Positions 42,622 through 50,937 of a stretch of 64,000 nucleotides of DNA are shown here, piece after piece. Within the stretch, counting starts at the first letter, position 1. Every line of letters starts with the position of its first letter. Source of the stretch: Clostridia bacterium (GTDB lineage: Bacteria; Bacillota; Clostridia; UMGS1840). The notes beneath the pieces were generated by a model that made no database searches, was not told where the DNA came from, and saw only the letters and a list, made by a program, of their open reading frames with translations. The position numbers and the translations under genes are program-made. The stretch spans positions 107,566 through 171,565 of the forward strand of contig JAGBEY010000015.1 in NCBI GenBank assembly GCA_017936745.1. Reading direction: 5' to 3'.

Positions 42622-43179
42622 TTACGGTATTACATATACTTCATCGTTTCTTAAAAAAATTGTCTTGCGGTGGTCAAACTCTCTGACCCGCTGCAGTGTT
42701 CCCATATCCCTTTGGTCGATGTGGCAGAGAACTTTTTGCGGAATCAGACCCAATCCGTCATAATCACGCAAGCAATAATTGCAATCCTCCACCAGACATA
42801 AATACTCTAAATTTTCTCCTGCGAAATCCGCTCCTGCAGAGACCCCAAAATACACCGTCCCTCTTTCGACGGCGTGTTTCACGAACGGAATGAGATTTCG
42901 TTCCTTTGCTTCCTTCATCAGCAAAAACGGGTCTCCTCCCGGGACATAAATCATATCAAAGAGCTTATCTTTCGGAAAATCCCTCTCCGCAACATAAATA
43001 TTTTCAGGTGAAAATCCAAAGGGGATGAGTCCCCTCTCCCGCTCTCTTACAGCTGTTTGCTGACAGTTGCTTCCGGCAAAGGGAAGAATCAGCACTGTTT
43101 TTCCCACGGGATTGAAATATTCACGGATTTTTTCTGAAATAAAAGGAGAACAAAACCCGTAGGATGACAGCAATATCAT
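42622..43179 (-). CDS. Peptidase S51 / class I glutamine-amidotransferase-like protein
   Basis: 185 residues. YVPGGDPFLLM and the nucleophile elbow YFGVSAGADF (Ser) match the dipeptidase E-like S51 family, followed by DGLGLIPQKVLCHIDQR with the expected His. Cytosolic peptidase with unknown substrate. Last gene before a terminator. Confidence 0.8.
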   Translation of the reverse strand: MILLSSYGFCSPFISEKIREYFNPVGKTVLILPFAGSNCQQTAVRERERGLIPFGFSPENIYVAERDFPKDKLFDMIYVPGGDPFLLMKEAKERNLIPFVKHAVERGTVYFGVSAGADFAGENLEYLCLVEDCNYCLRDYDGLGLIPQKVLCHIDQRDMGTLQRVREFDHRKTIFLRNDEVYVIP

Positions 43180-43194
43180 AGCTTATGTCCCCCA

Positions 43195-43854
43195 TCAGTC
43201 AGAAAGCACAACACTGACCGCTTTCCCTGTGTATTCCAAAATGCTTTTTTCCAGCTGTCTTTTCTTGAGAGATAAGAGAACACGGATTCGGGTCATATCC
43301 TTGAAACAGAGGGTAAGAACATCGTCAGAAAAGCTCCATTCCATCTTTTTCAGAATATCCGAACAGCTCTTCTCTTCTTCCGGATTCCATTCTTCCAATA
43401 AAACTGCAAGAAGTGACCGAACCCTTTTGTCGTCGTGAAAATCCATTCCTTCAAATATCTTCGTAATAAAATGAACCTGAATTTCCTCTGTGTGTTCCAG
43501 ATTCAAAAAGCCTAAAACAGGAGTCCAGTCCTTTAAAGGCAATCGCTGGAGCAATTGCTCATTGATTTCCATCAGGTCTCCGAGAAAGGTTGTATCGTTT
43601 CCGAAAACCACCAGAAAAAATCCGTAGCTTTGTGCAGGAAGCCGAATACGCTCCAGCTCCTCGCAGAAATCTTCAACCGATTTTCCCGAATACTGCAAAC
43701 GGAAAAAACAATCTCCCTCGCTTGCCTGAAGCTGAAATCTTGCTTCCTCATAATCCACATCCAGAATGGAATGACAGTCCTGAAGGGAGGCTGCCTCCAT
43801 TTCCGAAAGATGCTGCTCCAGCTGTTTGTAATCCAATACCGATACCGAAATCAT
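43195..43854 (-). CDS. Unknown protein with an FtsZ C-terminal-domain-like segment
   Basis: 219 residues. The middle section GFFLVVFGNDTTFLGDLMEI ... VLGFLNLEHTEEIQVHFIT has the strand/helix rhythm of the FtsZ C-terminal domain (GxLvnitG...E.NEA...iifG...d.....i.VT.iAT). The last 50 residues (MEWSFSDDVLTLCFKD ... EYTGKAVSVVL) look like the C-terminal domain of DNA polymerase III tau. Both are by-eye resemblances. GAGAGG precedes the ATG. Confidence 0.5.
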   Translation of the reverse strand: MISVSVLDYKQLEQHLSEMEAASLQDCHSILDVDYEEARFQLQASEGDCFFRLQYSGKSVEDFCEELERIRLPAQSYGFFLVVFGNDTTFLGDLMEINEQLLQRLPLKDWTPVLGFLNLEHTEEIQVHFITKIFEGMDFHDDKRVRSLLAVLLEEWNPEEEKSCSDILKKMEWSFSDDVLTLCFKDMTRIRVLLSLKKRQLEKSILEYTGKAVSVVLSD

Positions 43855-43896
43855 ACAAAAAAACCTCTCTTTCTGTTTATTCTGACAGAAAAACAG

Positions 43897-44274
43897 CTAC
43901 GCTTCTGTTTTATGGTTCAAAAACACACGGAGAAGCTCCTCACCCCGATTGGTTTCCTTTTGGAAAATGCGAAAGCCAAATCCCAAATCTTCCACATCGT
44001 ATTCCGAATGATGCATCATATGCTCCATAAAATCGTATATCGGAAATTGGTTGTTCTTTACCGAAACCATATCCGTTCGTTGAAATATGTATTGCATTAG
44101 CATTGTTTTCTTGGTTTGTTCCACAATATCCCTCAAACGCTTCTCAACGTATTTCATCTGCTCTGCTTGAAATAAGAAAAAACAGTCATCACAATGAAAA
44201 TAAAAAAAATAATCACCGTCAGTTAGCGGAAAATCAAACACCAGCTTCTTGTTTAAAACAGTGCATCGATTCAT
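43897..44274 (-). CDS. Unknown 125-residue protein
   Basis: Soluble, rich in aromatic residues (DYFFYFHCDDCFFLFQ) and containing HMMHHSEYDVEDLGFGFRIFQ. No family recognised. ATG 44274 is chosen because AAGGAG is eight bases upstream; a GTG at 44283 overlaps too closely. It starts 28 bases after the SLH gene. Confidence 0.55.
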   Translation of the reverse strand: MNRCTVLNKKLVFDFPLTDGDYFFYFHCDDCFFLFQAEQMKYVEKRLRDIVEQTKKTMLMQYIFQRTDMVSVKNNQFPIYDFMEHMMHHSEYDVEDLGFGFRIFQKETNRGEELLRVFLNHKTEA

Positions 44275-44301
44275 AAAGAACACTCCTTTTTCTTGGGAAT
44301 A

Positions 44302-45465
44302 TCAGTTTTCCAGAGTAATCAGCCATCCTTGTTCCGTGAGCACAACCACATCGGTCAGGGTGGTTTTTTCCGTGGGTAACTCCGCCGAGAACATATCCTG
44401 CCGGCATTCCCTCTGTGCTTCACTAAGCAACGTTTCCATAATCTGGTCCTCTGTCATACTATTATTGACGATTCCCCAATAATAAAGTTCCTCTAACAGA
44501 GATAAAAGTGCTTCTTCTGTAAAATACGCTGCCACTTGTTGTGCCACAGCGTCTGTCGACCGGAGTTCCTCCATCTGGCAAACAATCTCATACTGCTCTC
44601 CGGTTTTGGTCACCTTCTGCAGCTCATACTTGGTGTAGTGCTGCATAATATCAACATAGGTCTTAGCATAAGCCAAAACTGTTTCGTCGTCACGATAGCT
44701 TCCTGCAACAGCATCTACCAGCTCCTCTTTGGAACGGACACCGTTTAATGACTGGATAAAGCCGTCCGGGTCATCAGTGAGTGCTGCCGCACCTGCAAAA
44801 TTATAATTTTCCATGTCATTTACAAAGCGGTTTGCCAAATCGGTAACCTCCGCTTCTTCAGAAACATTCCACACATCATCTCCCGGATTCACCACGGCAT
44901 ACATCATCATTGCCACATCGCCCCGGATTGCCTCCTGATTGCCATAGTCAGAATGGAGCAGTCTCTCATACATACGGTCGGAAACGATTTTATTTTTGTG
45001 GGCAACATAAGCATTTCCATAGGGCCAACCACCATTTTGTTCTGCTTCCGAGTGTAAATTCAGGATATAAACACAGATTTTCACCATCTGGTGATAAGTC
45101 ACCGGTTGATTGGGCTGAAAGGTGCCGTCTCCCATTCCGTTCAAAATTCCGGCTTTTGCCGCAGCATTCACAAAGCCGGCAAACCAGGCATCAAGTGTAA
45201 CATCAGAAAAAATACCTGCCGACCGGAAGTCTATCGGCAAATCCAGCACACGGGTCACAATGGCTGCCACCTCGGCACGGGTGATTTTGTCATAAGGCTG
45301 ATATGTGCCATTTTCATAACCGTTAATAATCTCTTGTTCAGAAAGATACGCAACCGCTTTATAAAACTTCGATGTCGACGGTACATCGGTATATTCCGCG
45401 GCAGATACCACAAGACATGATGCAAGAAGCACCATACCCAACAACATTGAAATGATTTTTTTCAT
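44302..45465 (-). CDS. Exported SLH-domain protein
   Basis: 387 residues. Signal peptide MKKIISMLLGMVLLASCLVVSA, then S-layer homology repeats: YTDVPSTSKFYKAVAYLSEQ/IINGYENGTYQPYDKITRAE and FSDVTLDAWFAGFVNAAAKA/ILNGMGDGTFQPNQPVTYHQ, plus a degenerate third. The C-terminal 200 residues are an unknown helical domain. SLH repeats bind secondary cell-wall polymers, so the protein is surface-attached. ATG 45465 has GGAGG at good spacing. Confidence 0.85.
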   Translation of the reverse strand: MKKIISMLLGMVLLASCLVVSAAEYTDVPSTSKFYKAVAYLSEQEIINGYENGTYQPYDKITRAEVAAIVTRVLDLPIDFRSAGIFSDVTLDAWFAGFVNAAAKAGILNGMGDGTFQPNQPVTYHQMVKICVYILNLHSEAEQNGGWPYGNAYVAHKNKIVSDRMYERLLHSDYGNQEAIRGDVAMMMYAVVNPGDDVWNVSEEAEVTDLANRFVNDMENYNFAGAAALTDDPDGFIQSLNGVRSKEELVDAVAGSYRDDETVLAYAKTYVDIMQHYTKYELQKVTKTGEQYEIVCQMEELRSTDAVAQQVAAYFTEEALLSLLEELYYWGIVNNSMTEDQIMETLLSEAQRECRQDMFSAELPTEKTTLTDVVVLTEQGWLITLEN

Positions 45466-45597
45466 CATATTTCCTCCTATCATTAAATAAACCGTTGAAA
45501 TGCTGCCATTTTCTGATATGCAATTCATCGGGTTCATTTTAATAAACTGATTATAAAATTGGCGAACGATTCAGATGCCACAAATCAAAGGCTCCAC

Positions 45598-45692
45598 TGT
45601 GTAAGGGGAGCTGTCAGCGAAGCTGACTGAGGGGTTGTTTTTCTCTTTCACAATCCTCCCGTCACGCTCTGCGTGCCACCCTCCTTTACACA
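45598..45692. repeat. MITE-like inverted-repeat element
   Basis: The left arm TGTGTAAGGGGAGCTGTCAG... and right arm ...GTGCCACCCTCCTTTACACA are imperfect complements over about 40 bases each, ending in TGTGTAA/TTACACA. This resembles a non-autonomous repeat family common between genes in gut clostridia. No coding capacity. Confidence 0.7.
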
Positions 45693-45708
45693 AGGAGGGC
45701 TTTTAGCT

Positions 45709-45895
45709 AAATTTTGTAGCAAGTTGCAAAGCTAAATTATCTCATTTCATTCGATAGCTAAATTATTTTTTCAAAACAGCTAAATTAAATTCGCCTTTCA
45801 GCTGACCGAAGGTCAATTTAGCTACGAAGTAATTTAGCGTGCGAACCACATTTAGCTCGCCGCCAGGCGAATTTAGCTGAATAGATTTAACTCTG
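45709..45895. repeat. Cluster of AGCTAAATT repeats in palindromic order
   Basis: Four copies of AGCTAAAT on the plus strand (about 45711-45790) are followed by four copies of its complement ATTTAGC (about 45820-45885). The whole block could fold into one large cruciform or hairpin. Confidence 0.7.
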
Positions 45896-45943
45896 TTAAA
45901 TCTATTCTACCACATTTTCACATAAAATACAAGATAAAAAGCA

Positions 45944-45976
45944 TAAAAAAACGCCAACATTCGTCAGCGTTTTTGG
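45944..45976 (-). terminator. Terminator of the pyridoxal kinase gene
   Basis: ACGCTGAC/GTTGGCGT stem followed by T residues on the minus strand. Confidence 0.75.
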
Positions 45977-45981
45977 GTGAT

Positions 45982-46812
45982 TCAGGAAAGCAATTCCAAA
46001 AGCTTTGGAATGGCAGGTTCAAAAGCCGCACCATACCAATGATTATCCAAATTCCCGGTAACACGGATACATTCCATGGTGTATTCTGCCGCAATTTTCG
46101 CAGATTGAAAGGTGGTGTTTCCTCTCAGAAACGCTCCTACAAAGGCAGAAGCGTAAATATCTCCCGTACCGTGGCAGCTGTTGGGAAGCATTGGATGCTC
46201 ATAGCAGGCATATTCCCCGTTTTCATACACTGCCACCCCGGTAGTTCCCTCACGGTAGGAAACTCCCGTTAAGATAACATTTTTACAGCCAAGCCGGGTC
46301 AGCTTGTGCAAGAGAGTATCAATATAAGCTCTGTCGTATTCGGTTTGATAGGGAGTATCGGTTAAAAAGCAGGCTTCGGTGATATTGGGTAATAAGTAAT
46401 CGGCTTTGGCGCAAAGCCGTTTCATGGTATTGACATACTCCATATCAAAAATGGGATAAAGCTTACCGTTGTCTGCCATTGCAGGGTCTACAATCAGGAA
46501 TGCAGTGTCGGTTTTTGTTTTATTGTAAATATCCAGCACATAGTCAATCTGATTGAGAGAGCCTAAATACCCGGTATATACAGCATCAAAGTGAATGTTC
46601 TCTTTCTGCCAGTGTGCTAAAACAGACGGCATATCCTCGCTCAAATCCCGAAAGGTAAAGCCGGAAAAGCCTGCTGTATGAGTAGACAGCACTGCAGAGG
46701 GAAGCACGCAGGTTTCCACCCCGCATGCAGATAAAATGGGGAGTGCCACCGTCAGAGAGCACTGCCCCACACAGGAAATGTCCTGAATGGTTAACACACG
46801 TTTATAATTCAT
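45982..46812 (-). CDS. pdxK: Pyridoxamine/pyridoxal kinase
   Basis: 276 residues, ribokinase/PfkB-like family. TIQDISCVGQCSLTVALPIL is the typical PdxY/PdxK start, VDPAMADNGKLY is central, and SCHGTGDIYASAFVGA carries the anion hole and catalytic Asp. Phosphorylates B6 vitamers. It is divergent from a MocR-type (PdxR-like) PLP-dependent regulator, the expected controller. Confidence 0.88.
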   Translation of the reverse strand: MNYKRVLTIQDISCVGQCSLTVALPILSACGVETCVLPSAVLSTHTAGFSGFTFRDLSEDMPSVLAHWQKENIHFDAVYTGYLGSLNQIDYVLDIYNKTKTDTAFLIVDPAMADNGKLYPIFDMEYVNTMKRLCAKADYLLPNITEACFLTDTPYQTEYDRAYIDTLLHKLTRLGCKNVILTGVSYREGTTGVAVYENGEYACYEHPMLPNSCHGTGDIYASAFVGAFLRGNTTFQSAKIAAEYTMECIRVTGNLDNHWYGAAFEPAIPKLLELLS

Positions 46813-46904
46813 AATAAAACCTCTTTACTTTTTTCATTTTCTATAGTATAATAAAAATCTGAACATAAGTAAATAATCAAAAAAGGAGTTTTTTATATAA
46901 CCAG

Positions 46905-47954
46905 ATGAACAAAAAGAAATATCTTCTGCTCTACCGCACCTTAAAAGAAAAAATAATCACCGGACAATATGATAAAAAGCTTCCATCCAAACGTACCCTG
47001 GCAGACCGGACAGGTTACAGTGTCATCACAGTCGAAAAAGCTTATCAGATGCTCATAGACGAGGGGTATCTATGTTCCAGGGAACGAAGTGGATATTTTA
47101 TCACAAAGCCGGACAGCTTTCCGCTTCCCGGTGAAAAAAATATTGTTTCTTTTCCGCCTCTGGAAGAGCCTGCTATGGATAAAGCCCCTGAATTTGAGTA
47201 TGACCTATGGTTTAAAACCGTGCGAAAGGTAATTTCCGACCGAAGAGAACAGCTGCTTCTCAAATCTCCGAACAAGGGCTGTGCCGTACTTCGGAATGCC
47301 ATCGCTGCGTACTTACTCCGTTATCGGGGAATGGTTGCCAATCCAAAACAAATTATCATCGGTTCCGGGTCGGAGCAGCTTTATGAAACGGTGGTGAAGC
47401 TCTTGGGACGGGATAAAATTTTCGGCATTGAAAATCCCTCCTACCGTCAGATTGAAGCGGTTTACACCGCAGAGGGAGTAACCATAAAAAAACTGCCAAT
47501 GGCAGAGGATGGCATTTCTGACAACGCACTTTCAGAGGGAGGCTTCGATGTACTCCACGTTACCCCCTTTCGCAGTTATCCTACGGGGGTTACCGCCTCC
47601 GCCGCCAAACGATATCAGTATATCAAATGGGCAAAGGCTTCCCATTACATTGTGGAGGATGATTTCAACAGTGAATTTTTTCTGCCGGGAAATCCCATAG
47701 AATCGCTGTATTCCATCGACCAAAAGGAACGGGTCATTTATATCAACACCTTTTCCAAAAGCTTATCTCCCTCCATGCGAATGGGGTATCTGATTCTTCC
47801 CGGTCATCTGCTGTCCCGCTACGAGGAGGTGCTTGGTAATTTTTCCTGCACTGTTCCGGTATTAGACCAATACATCTTAGCTGAATTTATCGAAAGCGGA
47901 AATTTTGAACGTCACCTGAATCGGATGAGAAGAAAAATGAACCAGACAAAGTAA
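46905..47954 (+). CDS. MocR/PdxR-type regulator, C-terminally short
   Basis: 349 residues: GntR-type winged helix (KLPSKRTLADRTGYSVITVEKAYQML) fused to a fold-type I aminotransferase domain with the PLP-lysine motif TFSKSLSPSMRMGYLI. Full-length relatives continue about 100 residues beyond FERHLNRMRR; here the frame ends a few codons later and a terminator follows. It is probably a shortened or inactivated regulator of the divergent kinase gene. Confidence 0.75.
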   Translation: MNKKKYLLLYRTLKEKIITGQYDKKLPSKRTLADRTGYSVITVEKAYQMLIDEGYLCSRERSGYFITKPDSFPLPGEKNIVSFPPLEEPAMDKAPEFEYDLWFKTVRKVISDRREQLLLKSPNKGCAVLRNAIAAYLLRYRGMVANPKQIIIGSGSEQLYETVVKLLGRDKIFGIENPSYRQIEAVYTAEGVTIKKLPMAEDGISDNALSEGGFDVLHVTPFRSYPTGVTASAAKRYQYIKWAKASHYIVEDDFNSEFFLPGNPIESLYSIDQKERVIYINTFSKSLSPSMRMGYLILPGHLLSRYEEVLGNFSCTVPVLDQYILAEFIESGNFERHLNRMRRKMNQTK

Positions 47955-47958
47955 AATA

Positions 47959-48001
47959 AGAGACTGCCATTTTATATGTAATATGACAGTCTCTATTCTT
48001 T
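47959..48001 (+). terminator. Terminator after the MocR-type gene
   Basis: AGAGACTG/CAGTCTCT stem extended by partial pairing, then ATTCTTTT. Confidence 0.75.
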
Positions 48002-48009
48002 TACCGTAT

Positions 48010-48582
48010 CTAAAATATTACCGGTTCGACTTGTTTCCCTTCCGCTGCCGCAAGCACTGTTTCGGTAACCTTTGTAAAATCACACACCAGAGAGGTCGGT
48101 TTTTTTATCGGGTCATCCTGAGCAAGCGGTACAAAATATACATTTTTCACAGGCATCAGCATCCCCAGGCTTTTTGCCGATTGCCCCAACCCGTCGTTGG
48201 TGGCAAGGGCAATTACCACGGGAATGCCGTTTCTTAAGGATGCCTTCGTTGCCATAGTTGCAGCAGTATCGGTAATCCCGTTTGCCAGTTTGGATAAGGT
48301 GTTTCCCGTACAGGGCGACAAAACCATCACATCAATATATTTCTTAGGACCAATCGGCTCTACCTCCGATATGGTTGAAAGCACCTTTTTTCCCGTCATT
48401 TGTTCAATGGTTGCCACAAAGTCTTTCGCTTTCCCGAAACGGGTATCGGTATGGTAGGCATTTTCCGACATCATCGGATACACTTCAAAGCCTTTTTCCA
48501 ACAAATCAGCCAATGCGGTTAATGATTTTCGGAAGGTACAATAGGAACCGGTCAGGCAGTAGCCAACCTTTAACGTTTCCAT
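48010..48582 (-). CDS. dpaB: Dipicolinate synthase subunit B
   Basis: 190 residues of the flavoprotein/SpoVFB family: VGYCLTGSYCTFRK at the start, then DVMVLSPCTGNTLSKLANGITD and the closing FVPLAQDDPIKKPTSLV. It forms, with subunit A, the enzyme that makes dipicolinic acid in the mother cell during sporulation. Seven bases after dpaA. Confidence 0.95.
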   Translation of the reverse strand: METLKVGYCLTGSYCTFRKSLTALADLLEKGFEVYPMMSENAYHTDTRFGKAKDFVATIEQMTGKKVLSTISEVEPIGPKKYIDVMVLSPCTGNTLSKLANGITDTAATMATKASLRNGIPVVIALATNDGLGQSAKSLGMLMPVKNVYFVPLAQDDPIKKPTSLVCDFTKVTETVLAAAEGKQVEPVIF

Positions 48583-48589
48583 TTGTATT

Positions 48590-49456
48590 TCATTCCTTAT
48601 GGGATAATTTTTTTGTTTCCAGTAAATTGGTCAGGGTGTCTGCAATAATATTACCGGAAGAATAAGGGGCAACCTTCCCGGGAAGAGACAATGCCCAAAT
48701 GGTTTTCAGCCCTGCCTCTCCGGCAGCATCCCAGTCAATGCCGCCGGGAACCGACGCCAAATCCACAAACAGGCAATCCTGCTTGATGGAGGCAATCTCC
48801 TCTGTCCCGAAAATACGCTCAGGCACAGTGTTTACAATCATATCGAACTCTCCCAGATATGCCTCCAATCTCTCATACCGCAAGGGACGGCAACCGGACA
48901 ATTCAATCCATGATAAATCACGTTCCTTTCTTGCGGCAACAGAAACATCTGCTCCCAATGCCTTACACAAACGGGACAGAATTTTTCCGATTCTGCCATA
49001 TCCGGTAATTAAAAGTTTGGAGCCATAGACCGAGTGCGGCGTTTCGGAAAATAAAATATCCAGCGCACCCTCCGCAGTAATCTGTGCATTTTTTATAAGA
49101 AATTCTTCCTCTTTCGCATAATCAAACACCAAATCCCGATTGATAAGCCACGGGTCCTTTATCATACCGCCAAACACCACGGTGCGGTCTCTCAATGCAT
49201 CGGTAAGCTGAGTGAGGGAAATTGTTTCATCCCAAAGAGGTGTATTGACTGTGGTCCCGTCTTTGGTAACGGGAAGCGGCAGCAACACATAATCGGCACG
49301 AATGATATCTTCGGTGAGATTTTTTGATTTTTCCAAATCCTTTAAATAGATATCAAAAAAACCATACAATGTCACCGCATAGCCTTTTTCCCGAAGCCTT
49401 TTTGCACAAGCTATCTGCCTTAAATCTCCGCCGATAATTAAGAATTTTTGTTTCAC
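48590..49456 (-). CDS. dpaA: Dipicolinate synthase subunit A
   Basis: 288 residues with N-terminal FLIIGGDLRQIACAKRL and a Rossmann dinucleotide-binding motif LLITGYGRIGKILSRL; later FVDLASVPGGIDW. SpoVFA orthologue. Its presence shows an endospore-forming host. No sigma-K promoter was confidently located upstream. Confidence 0.95.
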   Translation of the reverse strand: MKQKFLIIGGDLRQIACAKRLREKGYAVTLYGFFDIYLKDLEKSKNLTEDIIRADYVLLPLPVTKDGTTVNTPLWDETISLTQLTDALRDRTVVFGGMIKDPWLINRDLVFDYAKEEEFLIKNAQITAEGALDILFSETPHSVYGSKLLITGYGRIGKILSRLCKALGADVSVAARKERDLSWIELSGCRPLRYERLEAYLGEFDMIVNTVPERIFGTEEIASIKQDCLFVDLASVPGGIDWDAAGEAGLKTIWALSLPGKVAPYSSGNIIADTLTNLLETKKLSHKE

Positions 49457-49589
49457 AAAATCCCGTCCTTTCCCTTTGTAATCCGAATGATAAAAACACT
49501 GATATCAAGCTGTTTGCCCCACTATCAACTTATGCGTTCCCTTTCGTTTTGACACCGTAAAAATTTTCCTCTTTTTTTCATAAAAAGCT

Positions 49590-49618
49590 TGACTTTTGAA
49601 ATAATCTGTGATAAAATA
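49590..49618 (+). promoter_or_regulatory. rplS promoter
   Basis: TTGACT (49590-49595), 17-base spacer, TAAAAT (49613-49618) preceded by TGTGA. Confidence 0.85.
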
Positions 49619-49624
49619 CATATC

Positions 49625-49735
49625 CGTAGTGTAAAAGGAGCGGTCCGCTTACACAGGAAAGCAGCTCCCATGTGGAAAAAGTAAGAAGGGTTTTCCCATT
49701 GTGTAAAGAACGCTTATCAAGAAAGGAGATTCGAT
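49625..49735 (+). promoter_or_regulatory. rplS leader, probable L19 autoregulatory structure
   Basis: The 110-nt untranslated leader contains a G+C-rich region (GGAGCGGTCCGCTTACACAG) and alternate pairings around TGTGTAA. Firmicutes rplS leaders commonly bind their own product; position and size fit. AAGGAG precedes the ATG. Confidence 0.5.
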
Positions 49736-50083
49736 ATGGACGTTTTAAAAGCCATTACTATGGACCAGTTAAGAACCGACATGCCCAACATTCAGATTGG
49801 TGACACTGTTAAGGTTTATGTTAAGGTCAAAGAAGGTGCAAAAGAAAGAGTACAGATGTACGAAGGCACCGTTATCAAGAAAAAAGGCGGCGGAATCCAG
49901 GAAACCTTTACCGTTAGAAGATTGTCTTCCGGTATCGGTGTAGAAAGAACTTTCCCGGTTAACTCCCCCATCTTAGACAAAGTGGAAGTGGTAAGACACG
50001 GTAAAGTAAGAAGAGCAAAACTGTTCTACTTAAGAAAACGTGTTGGTAAAGCTGCTAAAGTTAAAGAAAGACTGGGCGACTAA
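49736..50083 (+). CDS. rplS: Ribosomal protein L19 (bL19)
   Basis: 115 residues with [32 protein letters not shown] and [20 protein letters not shown], the highly conserved L19 core at the 30S-50S interface. The rimM-trmD neighbours usual for rplS are absent; it stands alone between its own promoter and terminator. Confidence 0.98.
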   Translation: MDVLKAITMDQLRTDMPNIQIGDTVKVYVKVKEGAKERVQMYEGTVIKKKGGGIQETFTVRRLSSGIGVERTFPVNSPILDKVEVVRHGKVRRAKLFYLRKRVGKAAKVKERLGD

Positions 50084-50097
50084 TTCCAATTGATGTC

Positions 50098-50134
50098 AAA
50101 AAAAAGCTGAATCCCGTAGGATTCAGCTTTTTTT
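50098..50134 (+). terminator. rplS terminator
   Basis: AAAAAAGCTGAATCC/GGATTCAGCTTTTTT around CGTA. It may also serve the convergent XRE gene. Confidence 0.92.
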
Positions 50135-50135
50135 G

Positions 50136-50714
50136 TTATCTACGTAAAAATGCCGACAAAATGATGATTACCTGCCCCATTACCCCCAGCAGATAAATCA
50201 CGGGGACATGGATACCAAAATATAAAAGGCTCAGGTGAACCGCAAAAAGAATCGACCACATCAAAAGCGAAACAATCCAGTAGTTGTTCTTTGGGTTCAG
50301 CCAGATGGAATTAAAAATCAATCGAAGAAGAAGCACAACAGGCAAGGTAAACAAAAAATATAACCATCCGAATGTGATTTTCTTCTGAATGAGGGCTGTA
50401 ATGACAAATGCCACTACCGCCAGAAGCCAGACCGATGCCTCTATGATACCGATTAAAACAGAGCGGTTGCAACGCGGTGCAATACTCCGGGATTTGCCGA
50501 CTCCCTCGGGACGAACCAAATCATCCAGAGAAATTTTAAATAAATCGGCAATTTCCACCAAAACACTGATATCGGGCATTGATTCTCCACGTTCCCATTT
50601 GGAAACCGCTTTGTCGGAATAGTTCAGTTTTTTCGCCAGCTCCATTTGCGTAATATGATGGCGAAGCCGAATTTTTGCAATATTTTTTGCTACAATCGTT
50701 TTAATATCATCCAT
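50136..50714 (-). CDS. XRE-family regulator with membrane tail
   Basis: 192 residues: N-terminal HTH (ITQMELAKKLNYSDKAVSKWERGESMPD) and four hydrophobic segments in the C-terminal half. Membrane-linked HTH proteins of this type are common in Firmicutes; the signal sensed is unknown. Confidence 0.8.
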   Translation of the reverse strand: MDDIKTIVAKNIAKIRLRHHITQMELAKKLNYSDKAVSKWERGESMPDISVLVEIADLFKISLDDLVRPEGVGKSRSIAPRCNRSVLIGIIEASVWLLAVVAFVITALIQKKITFGWLYFLFTLPVVLLLRLIFNSIWLNPKNNYWIVSLLMWSILFAVHLSLLYFGIHVPVIYLLGVMGQVIIILSAFLRR

Positions 50715-50874
50715 ACTGTTTCTCCTAAAATGTCCTCCTGATGGTAACTGCCTCTTTGGAGGCGATGCTTTTATTATAATGCAAAACTACCCGGTTGTCA
50801 AATGAAAAATTGGTGAACTTTTGCGGTAGAATCCCCTCTCAACCAACAGTAGAGTGCCGAAAAACAACCGTAGA

Positions 50875-50904
50875 TTGACTCTGCCGCCCGGCTTGTGATA
50901 AAAT
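50875..50904 (+). promoter_or_regulatory. degV promoter
   Basis: TTGACT (50875-50880), 18-base spacer, TAAAAT (50899-50904) again preceded by TGTGA. Confidence 0.75.
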
Positions 50905-50937
50905 AAAGGCAGAAATATGAAAGGATGGTACTTTTTT

